Shown in pieces: positions 48,668-57,307 of a DNA stretch of 64,000 bases. The stretch spans positions 33,079-97,078 of the forward strand of contig CAILUD010000203.1 in NCBI GenBank assembly GCA_903837285.1. The letters run 5' to 3'. A program made the position numbers and the translations under genes. The notes below the pieces were generated by a model. That model made no database searches, was not told the origin of the DNA, and worked only from the letters and a program-made list of their open reading frames with translations. Numbering within the stretch: the first letter of the stretch is position 1; the number at the start of each line of letters is the position of its first letter. Source of the stretch: an uncultured Bacteroidota bacterium. Lineage in GTDB: Bacteria > Bacteroidota > Bacteroidia > Bacteroidales > GWA2-32-17.

Positions 48668-49999
48668 TTAATGCTTTAATAAGGCATCGCCAAATTTCTT
48701 GGTTATCTGAATACCTATTTTTTGTAAAAATTGAGTAGGAAGCTCACCCCCTGCAAAAATAAAAACCAAATCATTCAAGATCTTGTGCTCTTTGTTTTCA
48801 TTCATATCCATGAGTAAAACATCGTCATTTTGAATTGACAATAAATTAGTATTAAACCTAACATCTATACTTTTATTTGAAATAGCTTCTTTAATTCTTT
48901 CACTATTCATAGGTTTTATACGGCTAAAATTCTCGCTTCGATACGATAGAATTACTTCATTTTGACCAGAAAGCGAAAGCGCTGCTTCAATAGCAGAATC
49001 TCCACCACCAACAATAATAATTTTCCTATTTTTAATTATTTCAGGTTCAAGCAATCTATATGCTACCTTTTCTAATGTTTCACCTGTAATATTTAATTTT
49101 CTTGGTGTTCCTCTGCGCCCTATTGCTAATAAAACTCTGTTGCAAGTATAGTTTTCATTATTAATAGTAGTTAATTTAAAATTTCCATTGTCTTCATTAA
49201 TAGATTCAACTTTTGAATTTTCCTTTATTATAATCTCATTTTTTAATATCACTGTTTTCCATAAATTAAGTAGTTCAGATTTGCTTGTTTCATACAATTT
49301 TACTTTACCATATAAAGGCAAATCCATTGGGGCTGTCATAACAATTTTTGACCTTGGAAAAGTATATACAGTTCCTCCTAAAGTATCTTGCTCAAGAACA
49401 AGTGATTTTAAATTAAGTTTTTTGGCAGTTAATGATGCAGAAATTCCTGCCGGGCCTGCACCAATAATTATCAAATCATAATCGGCGTTATGCTTCTTAT
49501 CTAGCGACTTTGCAATATTTTCAACTGCCTGTTTGCCTTGCTCAACAGAATTTTTTATTAACCCCATTCCCCCTAACTCCCCAGCAATAAAAACACCACT
49601 AACATTTGTTTCAAAATTCTGATTTACATGAGGTAAGTCAACACCTCTTTTTTCGGTTCCTATACATAATGTTATGGCCTCAGTAGGACATGCATGAAAA
49701 CATGCACCATGACCAATACAACGTGAAGCATTAATTATTGTAGCCCTTCCATTTCTAATTCCCAAAATGTCCTTTTCAGGGCACGCTGCAATACAAGCAC
49801 CTGTTTGAATGCAACTATTTACATCAACAACAGGATGTAATGAAACTGGTTCATATAAACCATCCTCCTTAGCTTTTTTGATTTTCTCATCAACTATCCT
49901 TGATTTCTTTCTTTGTCGTAACAAGTAATAAATAACAGCAATTATGCATAATAAAATAACAAAAGAATAAATAATAATATTTTCAATTAATGTTTCCAT
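48668..49999 (-). CDS. Membrane-anchored FAD/NAD(P) oxidoreductase with two 4Fe-4S clusters
   Basis: Started at the ATG giving METLIENIIIYSFVILLCII, because the upstream TTG lies inside the previous gene. The 443 residues hold one N-terminal membrane helix, a ferredoxin domain with CIQTGACIAACPEKDI and CIGHGACFHACPTEAI (about 65-110), then a thioredoxin-reductase-like flavoprotein. The FAD site is IIIGAGPAGISASL (about 180) and the NAD(P) site is IIVGGGDSAIEAALSL (about 335). No CxxC redox pair is seen in the flavoprotein part. It probably moves electrons between NAD(P)H or ferredoxin and the neighbouring cytochrome-b-like protein. Confidence 0.85.
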   Translation of the reverse strand: METLIENIIIYSFVILLCIIAVIYYLLRQRKKSRIVDEKIKKAKEDGLYEPVSLHPVVDVNSCIQTGACIAACPEKDILGIRNGRATIINASRCIGHGACFHACPTEAITLCIGTEKRGVDLPHVNQNFETNVSGVFIAGELGGMGLIKNSVEQGKQAVENIAKSLDKKHNADYDLIIIGAGPAGISASLTAKKLNLKSLVLEQDTLGGTVYTFPRSKIVMTAPMDLPLYGKVKLYETSKSELLNLWKTVILKNEIIIKENSKVESINEDNGNFKLTTINNENYTCNRVLLAIGRRGTPRKLNITGETLEKVAYRLLEPEIIKNRKIIIVGGGDSAIEAALSLSGQNEVILSYRSENFSRIKPMNSERIKEAISNKSIDVRFNTNLLSIQNDDVLLMDMNENKEHKILNDLVFIFAGGELPTQFLQKIGIQITKKFGDALLKH

Positions 50000-50000
50000 T

Positions 50001-50870
50001 TTAAAATATCCATTTATAACCAAACAACAAAGTTATTACAACATGAATAATCATAACAATTAACATAACAAAAGCAAAAGGTAAATGCGCAACATGCCAA
50101 TACTTTAACAAATTTTGCATCGTATTTAATCGTTCGATTTTTCTATTCAGGGAGATTTCATTTTTAACAAGTTTCACAATTCTATTATAATCATCTTTAG
50201 GAATTCGATTTTTAGAAATTAATGACTTAACTTCAACCAATCTTCTTCTATCCTCAAAAGTCGATTTTAAATATCCAGAAACCACATTACCATAAAATTC
50301 ACCTATTCTGTTATTTGTTAATTCAATAATTTTATTATAACTACTCTCATCAAGATTTGTAACATTATTTAATATTTCTTTTATATCAGTCTTAAGATTT
50401 TTAACTTCGCTTAAACTTAGCTCTCGTCCCTCAATTGATCTGGGAATTTGAATGTAAATAAAACGACCTAAAATTCCACTTAAAAATACAGCGACCATAC
50501 TCCAGAAACTAATTGCCACTATACCACCAAATTTAAACGAAGTATGAAACAAAACTAGTATTGGACCAAGTGTACATAAAAAAATATGAAACTCAAGCCA
50601 GTGTTTTAATAACCCAAACCTTGAAAATATCCGGTATCGCTTTCGTAACATGTACGTTAAAACACCAATTAGCATGAATAAAGATCCGATAATTCCTAGT
50701 CCATGACCGATTGTACCACTAGGCTTTAAAATTCTGTATAAAGGATGAAAAAACCTTTCCTCTATACTAATATTATAAAACGAAATCCCGTAATAACTTA
50801 ATAAAATGACAATTGCCAAAATAATAAATGACAATAAAAAAATGAATATAAAGTGTTTGTTTTTGGACAT
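50001..50870 (-). CDS. Cytochrome-b-like membrane protein heading the multihaem operon
   Basis: The 289 residues have about five membrane helices. His residues are well placed for haem b: GHGLG (near 56), KHWLEFH (near 90), LFHTSF (near 103), and YWHVAHLPFAFVMLIVMIIHVVITL (near 256-280). A cytoplasmic or periplasmic helical loop lies between (about 145-245). This resembles quinone-linked di-haem b proteins that pass electrons to exported multihaem cytochromes. The family is not firmly recognised. First gene of the operon; its TAA stop lies two bases before the next ATG. Confidence 0.7.
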   Translation of the reverse strand: MSKNKHFIFIFLLSFIILAIVILLSYYGISFYNISIEERFFHPLYRILKPSGTIGHGLGIIGSLFMLIGVLTYMLRKRYRIFSRFGLLKHWLEFHIFLCTLGPILVLFHTSFKFGGIVAISFWSMVAVFLSGILGRFIYIQIPRSIEGRELSLSEVKNLKTDIKEILNNVTNLDESSYNKIIELTNNRIGEFYGNVVSGYLKSTFEDRRRLVEVKSLISKNRIPKDDYNRIVKLVKNEISLNRKIERLNTMQNLLKYWHVAHLPFAFVMLIVMIIHVVITLLFGYKWIF

Positions 50871-51161
50871 TATTTGAATAAAGTAATTTAGTACAAAATT
50901 AGTAATAATATGTTAATCCTATTCCAACAATGTTTTTATTAATACCTTAATTACAATTTAGAATAATAAAAACTGTCAAAATTAGTAATATAAATTTTTA
51001 GTTTATATAGAATTTATACCTCTTTAAACCAGGTATTTTTACCTGATTAAATTAAAAATATTAAAATATATCTCAACAAGTATAAAAATCATAATAAATT
51101 AGTTTCTATTTTTTATTGTATTTTTACATAACAAAAACTGCTTTATAATAATAATTGCATA

Positions 51162-54100
51162 ATGACCGACAAATTTTCAACTATTCCAATCGACAAATTA
51201 TATCAAATTATTGATAAAGAATATTTAGAAAGAAATGAAATCTTTGGTATTACAAAAGAACTTTTTTTCATTCCAACAAAAAACGATAATTTTAAAATAT
51301 CGCGTTACGGACAAATATTAGAAACACCTATTGGCGTTGCAGCCGGACCTCATTCTCAATTGGCCCAAAACATAATTTCTGCATGGCTTTGTGGAGCAAG
51401 ATATATAGAATTAAAAACTATTCAAACTCTTGATGAGATTAATGTTTCCAAACCCTGTATTGATATGCAGGACGAAGGATATAACTGTGAGTGGTCACAG
51501 GAACTTAAAATTCACGAAACATTTGAAGAATACTTAAAAGCCTGGATACTTATACATTTACTAAAACACAAATTAAATTTTGAAAAGAGTAAGGATATTG
51601 GCGTTATTTTTAACATGAGTGCAGGTTACAATATGGAGGGAATGTTAAAAGAGAATGTTCAATGGTTTTTTAACAAAATGGAAAATTGTAAAGAAGAAAA
51701 AGAAAAATATATTGAATTACTAAAACCATTTTATCCTGATATTGCTAATATTGAAATCCCTAACAAAGTTACAGATAACATTACTCTATCTACAATGCAT
51801 GGCTGTCCACCAGAAGAAATAGAGAACATTGGACTTTATCTTATAAACGAGAAGAAACTAAACACTACAATAAAATTAAATCCAACCTTACTTGGCTCAA
51901 AAGTATTAAGAGAAATTCTAAACACAAAACTCTGCTTTAAAACTGAAGTCCCAGACATTGCATTCGAACACGATTTAAAATATGCAGATGCACTAAAACT
52001 AATAAACTCGTTACAAAAGGCTGCTGACAAAAACAACGTTCAATTCAATTTAAAACTCACAAATACTTTAGAAAGCATAAATAATAAAAACATTTTTTCT
52101 GCTGATGAAAAAATGATGTACATGAGTGGTCGTGCACTCCACCCAATTAGTATTAATCTAGCAAAGAAACTTCAAAATGAATTTAACGGTAAATTAGATA
52201 TTTCTTTTTGTGCAGGAGCCGATTGCTTTAATGTTTCAGAAATTCTTAACTGTGGTCTTCAACCTGTAACAATTTGCTCAGACATTTTAAAACCAGGTGG
52301 CTATGGCAGACTCAAACAATATATAGATAAAATCAGAGAAAATAAAACAGTAACAAATAAACTTGAGTTCCGTAACAAATATGCAGACGATGTTATTTTA
52401 GAAAAAGCATATGTTCGTGATTCATTCCACACGCCTGACATTAAAACAAATAGAAAATTAAATTATTTTAACTGCATTCACCCACCTTGTGTTGATACAT
52501 GTCCTACTAATCAAGATATTCCTGATTATTTATATCTAACTTCTATAGGTGAATTCGAGAAAGCATTCGAAGTAATACTAAAAAAGAATCCTTTTCCAGC
52601 TTCATTAGGAATGGTTTGCGACCATCTTTGTCAGTCGAAATGCACAAGAATAAATTATGACGACAACATACAAATAAGAGAAGTAAAACGTTTTATTGCA
52701 GACTATGGTAACAACGAGAATTTCTTAAAACCTGCAAAAGAAAACGAATTTAAAGTTTCAATAATTGGGGCTGGCCCATCAGGGCTTGCATGTGCTTACT
52801 TTTTAAGACTTGCAGGATTTAAAGTCAATGTATACGAAACTAAAAATGTGGCAGGAGGAATGGTTACCGATGCAATTCCAGCATTCCGCTTAAAAAAACA
52901 ATCTATAGAAAAAGATATAGAAAGAATTAAAAACCTTGGTGTAAACATTCATTATTCAAATAAAATTGATTCTACATTTTTCGAGAAAATTCAAAAAGAA
53001 AGCGACTTTATTTATCTTGCTACCGGTGCACAAAAATTTAAAAAATTAGGCATTGAAGGAGAAAATGCAACTGGGGTTCTAGATGCGTTTGATTTTCTTT
53101 CATCTGTTAAAAACGGTAAAAACATTGAACTTGGAAACAATGTTATTGTAATTGGTGGAGGAAATACTGCTATGGATGTTGCACGAACAGCCAACAGACT
53201 CGTTCCTGCTAATGGAAAAGTCACTGTTGTATACAGAAGAACAATTCATGAAATGCCTGCCGATGCAGAAGAAATTGCAGCATTAATTGATGAAGGTATA
53301 GAAATAATTGAACTTTCAGCACCGGAAAAAATACTTTCGGAAAATGAAAAATTAATCGCTTTAGTATGCTCAAAAATGAAACTCGGAGAACCTGATTCCT
53401 CCGGCAGAGCAAAGCCAATAAAAATAGAAAATTCAGAATTTACAATAAATGCAGATGCTATAATTCCAGCATTAGGACAAGATGTAGATATTGATTTTAT
53501 AAAACCTGAATTGCTAAAATCTTCTCCATCACGTCATGCTGAACTTGATTCAGCATCTCCTTTTAATCAAAACACCCAGATTCCGAAACAAATTCGGAAT
53601 GACGAATATTATGAAACACAAATTAAAAATGTTTTCATAGGTGGCGATGCAATGCGAGGTGCAGCAACAATAGTAAAAGCTGTTGGTGATGGTAGAAAGG
53701 TAGCTTCAGAAATATTAAACCGTACTGGAATAAAGTATAATTTTGAACCAGAAAAAGTAGACCGTGGTTTAAAATACAAAGATTATATTGTAAAAAAATC
53801 TACCCGCGAAAAATCAGAACAAATTACAGAATCTTCAATCGAAAACAGAAAGAATTTCGACATTGTAATTTCTCCACTAACAAAAGAACAAGCAATTGCA
53901 GAAGCCAAACGTTGCTTGCTTTGCGATGATATTTGTAATATCTGTGTAACAGTGTGCCCAAATCGTGCAAACTACAGTTATTTTATTGAGCCTAAAAAAA
54001 TAGAGATTCCTAAAGCTATAAAAAACTGTGGTAATATAATTATAGAAAAGACGGGAGAATTAACCCTTTCACAACAAATACAAGTATTAAATATTGGCGA

Positions 54101-54458
54101 TTTTTGCAACGAATGTGGAAATTGTACAACATTTTGCCCTACAAAAGGAAAACCATTTAAAGACAAACCTAAATTTTATCTTACAGAAAAAAGTTTTAAT
54201 GAAGTTGAAAATGGTTTCACAATTAACAAATCACAATATAAAACAGTTTTATTGCATAAAACATATAATGAAAAATGCAGTTTATTCTTAATTGATGATG
54301 AATTTGTTTATGAGTCAAAGCATGTAAAAGCAACATTTAATAAAGCCGATTTCACCATTAAAAATGTTGAATTCTTAAATAACAATATTGAAGAATTCGA
54401 ATTTGCTGATGCTGCAAACATGTTTGCTTTATTTGATGCTGCAAAAAATTTATATTAA
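51162..54458 (+). CDS. ygfK: YgfK-like putative selenate reductase subunit (Fe-S flavoprotein)
   Basis: Large Fe-S/flavin protein of 1098 residues (E. coli YgfK is about 1030). The order is a dihydroorotate-dehydrogenase-like TIM barrel (about 1-400), a GltD-like N-terminal Fe-S part (CIHPPCVDTCPTNQDIP near 437; CDHLCQSKCTR near 487), an FAD/NAD(P) module (IIGAGPSGLACAYFL near 534; VIGGGNTAMDVA near 663), and C-terminal 4Fe-4S motifs (CLLCDDICNICVTVCP near 918; CNECGNCTTFCP near 981). Residues about 790-815 are encoded by an inserted palindromic repeat. YgfK is a marker for selenium-dependent molybdenum hydroxylase systems and purine-breakdown clusters; here it likely hands electrons from the hydroxylase to NAD(P). 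Confidence 0.9.
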   Translation: MTDKFSTIPIDKLYQIIDKEYLERNEIFGITKELFFIPTKNDNFKISRYGQILETPIGVAAGPHSQLAQNIISAWLCGARYIELKTIQTLDEINVSKPCIDMQDEGYNCEWSQELKIHETFEEYLKAWILIHLLKHKLNFEKSKDIGVIFNMSAGYNMEGMLKENVQWFFNKMENCKEEKEKYIELLKPFYPDIANIEIPNKVTDNITLSTMHGCPPEEIENIGLYLINEKKLNTTIKLNPTLLGSKVLREILNTKLCFKTEVPDIAFEHDLKYADALKLINSLQKAADKNNVQFNLKLTNTLESINNKNIFSADEKMMYMSGRALHPISINLAKKLQNEFNGKLDISFCAGADCFNVSEILNCGLQPVTICSDILKPGGYGRLKQYIDKIRENKTVTNKLEFRNKYADDVILEKAYVRDSFHTPDIKTNRKLNYFNCIHPPCVDTCPTNQDIPDYLYLTSIGEFEKAFEVILKKNPFPASLGMVCDHLCQSKCTRINYDDNIQIREVKRFIADYGNNENFLKPAKENEFKVSIIGAGPSGLACAYFLRLAGFKVNVYETKNVAGGMVTDAIPAFRLKKQSIEKDIERIKNLGVNIHYSNKIDSTFFEKIQKESDFIYLATGAQKFKKLGIEGENATGVLDAFDFLSSVKNGKNIELGNNVIVIGGGNTAMDVARTANRLVPANGKVTVVYRRTIHEMPADAEEIAALIDEGIEIIELSAPEKILSENEKLIALVCSKMKLGEPDSSGRAKPIKIENSEFTINADAIIPALGQDVDIDFIKPELLKSSPSRHAELDSASPFNQNTQIPKQIRNDEYYETQIKNVFIGGDAMRGAATIVKAVGDGRKVASEILNRTGIKYNFEPEKVDRGLKYKDYIVKKSTREKSEQITESSIENRKNFDIVISPLTKEQAIAEAKRCLLCDDICNICVTVCPNRANYSYFIEPKKIEIPKAIKNCGNIIIEKTGELTLSQQIQVLNIGDFCNECGNCTTFCPTKGKPFKDKPKFYLTEKSFNEVENGFTINKSQYKTVLLHKTYNEKCSLFLIDDEFVYESKHVKATFNKADFTIKNVEFLNNNIEEFEFADAANMFALFDAAKNLY
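53532..53604. repeat. 73-bp palindromic repeat inside ygfK, in frame
   Basis: Ends CGTCAT (53532) and ATGACG (53599) are inverted. Inside are two perfect hairpins: ATGCTGAA-CTTGA-TTCAGCAT (53536-53556) and ATTCCGAA-ACAAA-TTCGGAAT (53580-53600). It is translated as SRHAELDSASPF... QIPKQIRNDE, the recognisable peptide produced when this type of dispersed element sits in a gene. No stop is created. Confidence 0.88.
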
Positions 54459-54499
54459 AATAATTATCAAATTATATTAATCAAAGGTATTTTATTACT

Positions 54500-54507
54500 T
54501 ACTTTTG
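54500..54507 (+). promoter_or_regulatory. Candidate -7 box TACTTTTG
   Basis: Exact TAnnTTTG match between ygfK and the first PLP gene, 33 bases before the ATG. No good -33 element is seen. It may give the PLP genes a start of their own. Confidence 0.4.
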
Positions 54508-54540
54508 TATTCTTAATTCGATTATTAAAATTTTTTATAT

Positions 54541-56019
54541 ATGATAAAGATTGAAAACAAGATCGTTAACCACGATGTAAGAAAGAAAGCAATTGAGCGT
54601 TTACGCGAAAAAGGTATTGTACTTCCTACTTTTGCTCAAATGAGGGATCCTCAGTTAATTCCTGAAAAAGTTAAAGACAAATTAAAAAATATTGGGTTAT
54701 GGGAACTTAATCCACTTAATCTTTTCCGTATTAACTGGCACAACGAACCTAAAGAAACAGGTGGATTATACGGTGGTGTAAATTATATTGAGATTCCAAA
54801 AGAAATAACTGGAATTGATACCCGAATTATACTAATAGTGGGAAAATGGTTCCCAACGGGTGCGCATAAAGTAGGTGCAGCATATGGTTGCTTGGCTCCA
54901 AGAATTATTTCAGGACAATTTGATCCTACATACAACAAAGCAGTCTGGCCATCTACAGGAAATTACTGTCGTGGCGGTGCATTCGATTCATACTTAATGG
55001 GTTGCACAGCAGTCGCAATTTTACCTGAAGAAATGAGTAAAGAGCGTTTTGCTTGGCTAAAAGATATCGGAGCAGAAGTAATTGCTACTCACGGTTGCGA
55101 ATCAAACGTTAAAGAAATTTATGATGCATGCTGGGATATTAGAAAAAACAGAAAAGATTGTATTATTTTTAATCAATTCGATGAATTCGGAAACCCTTGC
55201 TGGCATTATAATGTAACAGGCTATGCTTTAGAAGAAGTTTACAATAAAATCAAAACTCCTAAATCAAAATTTGCCGGATATATTTCAGCAACTGGTTCTG
55301 CAGGTACAATTGCTGCTGGTGATTTCTTAAGAACAAAACATCCTCATATTAAAGTTGCTGCTTCTGAAGCATTGCAGTGCCCTACTCTTTTAATGAACGG
55401 TTTTGGTGGACACAGAATTGAAGGTATTGGCGACAAACACGTACCATGGGTACACAATGTTAAGAACACTGACGCAGTTGTTGCAATTGATGATGAAGAT
55501 TGCATGAGAATTTTCAGACTTTTCAATGAAAAAGAAGGAAAACAATATTTAAAATCAATCGGAATTAGTCAGGAAAATATCGATTCACTTGAATTATTAG
55601 GAATTTCTGGCATTTCAAATATGTTATCTGCAATTAAAACTGCAAAACATTTTGAAATGACTTCTGATGACGTCATTATGACTATTGCAACAGATTCAGC
55701 AGTTATGTATCAATCACGCCTTGAAGAATTGGCAGCCGAAAAAGGTGCTTATTCAAACATTCAGGCAGTGAAAGATTATGAAAAATGTATTTTAGGAACA
55801 AAGGCTGATTATATTAAAGAATTAACATATAACGACCGTAAAATGATTCATAATCTAAAATATTTTACATGGGTTGAACAACAGGCAAAAGATGTTGAAG
55901 ATCTAAATCAGTTATGGTACGACAGAGAAATATGGGATCAAATATTCCATCAGGATGTTAAACTTGATGAAATGATTAATGAATTTAACGAAGAAACCGG
56001 AGTACTTAAGAATTTATAA
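54541..56019 (+). CDS. PLP-dependent fold-II enzyme of the purine-type cluster
   Basis: The 492 residues belong to the cysteine synthase/tryptophan synthase beta superfamily. The Schiff-base lysine is probably Lys110 in WFPTGAHKVGAAYG. The asparagine loop is PSTGNYCRGGAF (near 137), and the phosphate-binding Gly-rich loop is ATGSAGTIAAGDF (near 245). The 60-residue N-terminus and a C-terminal extension of about 70 residues are outside the core. It is not TrpB or a plain cysteine synthase. Family members are beta-eliminating or -replacing enzymes; in a purine cluster the natural guess is a lyase acting on diaminopropionate or a related amino acid, but this is inference. Confidence 0.65.
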   Translation: MIKIENKIVNHDVRKKAIERLREKGIVLPTFAQMRDPQLIPEKVKDKLKNIGLWELNPLNLFRINWHNEPKETGGLYGGVNYIEIPKEITGIDTRIILIVGKWFPTGAHKVGAAYGCLAPRIISGQFDPTYNKAVWPSTGNYCRGGAFDSYLMGCTAVAILPEEMSKERFAWLKDIGAEVIATHGCESNVKEIYDACWDIRKNRKDCIIFNQFDEFGNPCWHYNVTGYALEEVYNKIKTPKSKFAGYISATGSAGTIAAGDFLRTKHPHIKVAASEALQCPTLLMNGFGGHRIEGIGDKHVPWVHNVKNTDAVVAIDDEDCMRIFRLFNEKEGKQYLKSIGISQENIDSLELLGISGISNMLSAIKTAKHFEMTSDDVIMTIATDSAVMYQSRLEELAAEKGAYSNIQAVKDYEKCILGTKADYIKELTYNDRKMIHNLKYFTWVEQQAKDVEDLNQLWYDREIWDQIFHQDVKLDEMINEFNEETGVLKNL

Positions 56020-56045
56020 TTTGGCTATCTTATAATCATATAGCT

Positions 56046-57290
56046 ATGAACAATAAATTCCATTTCTCTTGTGTTGATTGTGGTAAAATCATAAATTCAA
56101 CTAAGGTTGAATATTTATGTAATGACTGCGAAAGCAATAATAATGTAACACAGCCACCACAAGGAGTTTTAAAAACAGAATATAATTTCTCCGAAATTAA
56201 AGCAAGGTTATCAAGCGACATATTTAACAAATTAGAAAATACTGGTTTTATTGATTTGTTACCAATTAAATCTATAGGCAGTCTTCCGTATTTAAAAGTT
56301 GGAAATACACCATTGTATAAGGTTTCATCACTTAACAATAAAGATTTAGGATTTGATTTATTTTTAAAAGACGATTCTCAAAATCCTACTTTTTCTTTTA
56401 AAGACCGGGCTTCTGCAATAGTATCAGCATACGCAAAAGAAAACAATATCGACACAATTGTTGCTGCATCAACTGGTAATGCTGGTTCTTCTTTAGCTGG
56501 AATTTGTGCCTCACAAAAACAAAGAGCAATAATTTTTGTTCCTGCTACTGCACCAAAAGCAAAACTTACTCAAATAATGATGTATGGCGCTCAAATTGTT
56601 CCCGTAAATGGCACATACGATACTGCATTTGATTTAAGTATTGAAATTACAAAAAAATACGGTTGGTATAATCGTAATACAGCCTTCAATCCTTTAACTA
56701 TAGAAGGTAAGAAAACTGTTTCATATGAATTATATTCTCAACTTGATCAAACTTTGCCTGATAGAATATTTGTCCCTGTTGGTGATGGAGTAATAATTTC
56801 AGGAGTATACAAGGGATTTGAGGATTTATTAAAACTTGGAATAATAAAAAAGATACCTACTATTGTCGCAGTTCAAGCATTTGGCAGTAGCAATATTGTG
56901 AATAACATTCATAATAAACAATTTGTTTCAACACCGAGTAAAACTATAGCAGATTCAATTTCAGTAGATATTCCAAGAAATTACCTAATGGCAAAGAAAT
57001 ATTTACTTGACTTTGAAGGTGAAACTATTCTTGTTAATGATGATGAAATAATTGCAGCCTCAAAAGCATTAAGCAGCAATACAGGAATTTTCACTGAACC
57101 AGCTGCAGCTACAGCATTTGCAGGAGTTCTTAGTTATTACAATAATAATAAACTAAAGAAAGAGAGTAAAAATGTAGTGATGCTTACAGGAAGTGGGCTA
57201 AAAGATTTAAATGCAGTTCAATCAATAATAAGTATTCCTAGCCCGGTAAACCCGACTATTTCTGATATCGAAAGATTTCTAAATTTATAA
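56046..57290 (+). CDS. Threonine-synthase-like PLP enzyme with N-terminal zinc ribbon
   Basis: The 414 residues include a zinc ribbon with Cys9, Cys12, Cys25 and Cys28 (FSCVDCGK... YLCNDCES). The fold-II PLP core follows: GNTPLYK (near 86), PLP lysine Lys119 in FSFKDRAS, ASTGNAGSSLAG (near 141) and GDGVIISGVYKGF (near 253). This is the threonine synthase layout. It lies 26 bases after the other PLP gene and 17 before the molybdenum hydroxylase, so it is more likely a cluster-specific ammonia-lyase or amino-acid enzyme than housekeeping ThrC. No other threonine genes are near. Confidence 0.75.
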   Translation: MNNKFHFSCVDCGKIINSTKVEYLCNDCESNNNVTQPPQGVLKTEYNFSEIKARLSSDIFNKLENTGFIDLLPIKSIGSLPYLKVGNTPLYKVSSLNNKDLGFDLFLKDDSQNPTFSFKDRASAIVSAYAKENNIDTIVAASTGNAGSSLAGICASQKQRAIIFVPATAPKAKLTQIMMYGAQIVPVNGTYDTAFDLSIEITKKYGWYNRNTAFNPLTIEGKKTVSYELYSQLDQTLPDRIFVPVGDGVIISGVYKGFEDLLKLGIIKKIPTIVAVQAFGSSNIVNNIHNKQFVSTPSKTIADSISVDIPRNYLMAKKYLLDFEGETILVNDDEIIAASKALSSNTGIFTEPAAATAFAGVLSYYNNNKLKKESKNVVMLTGSGLKDLNAVQSIISIPSPVNPTISDIERFLNL

Positions 57291-57307
57291 TACATAATGT
57301 TAATATT

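Noticed and set aside
54541..56019. Tryptophan synthase beta chain
   Set aside because: It has an AHK motif as in TrpB, but the other TrpB signatures are missing and no other trp gene is near.
56046..57290. Housekeeping threonine synthase
   Set aside because: The layout fits ThrC, but its place between a PLP gene and a molybdenum hydroxylase with no thrA or thrB favours a cluster role; I left the symbol empty.
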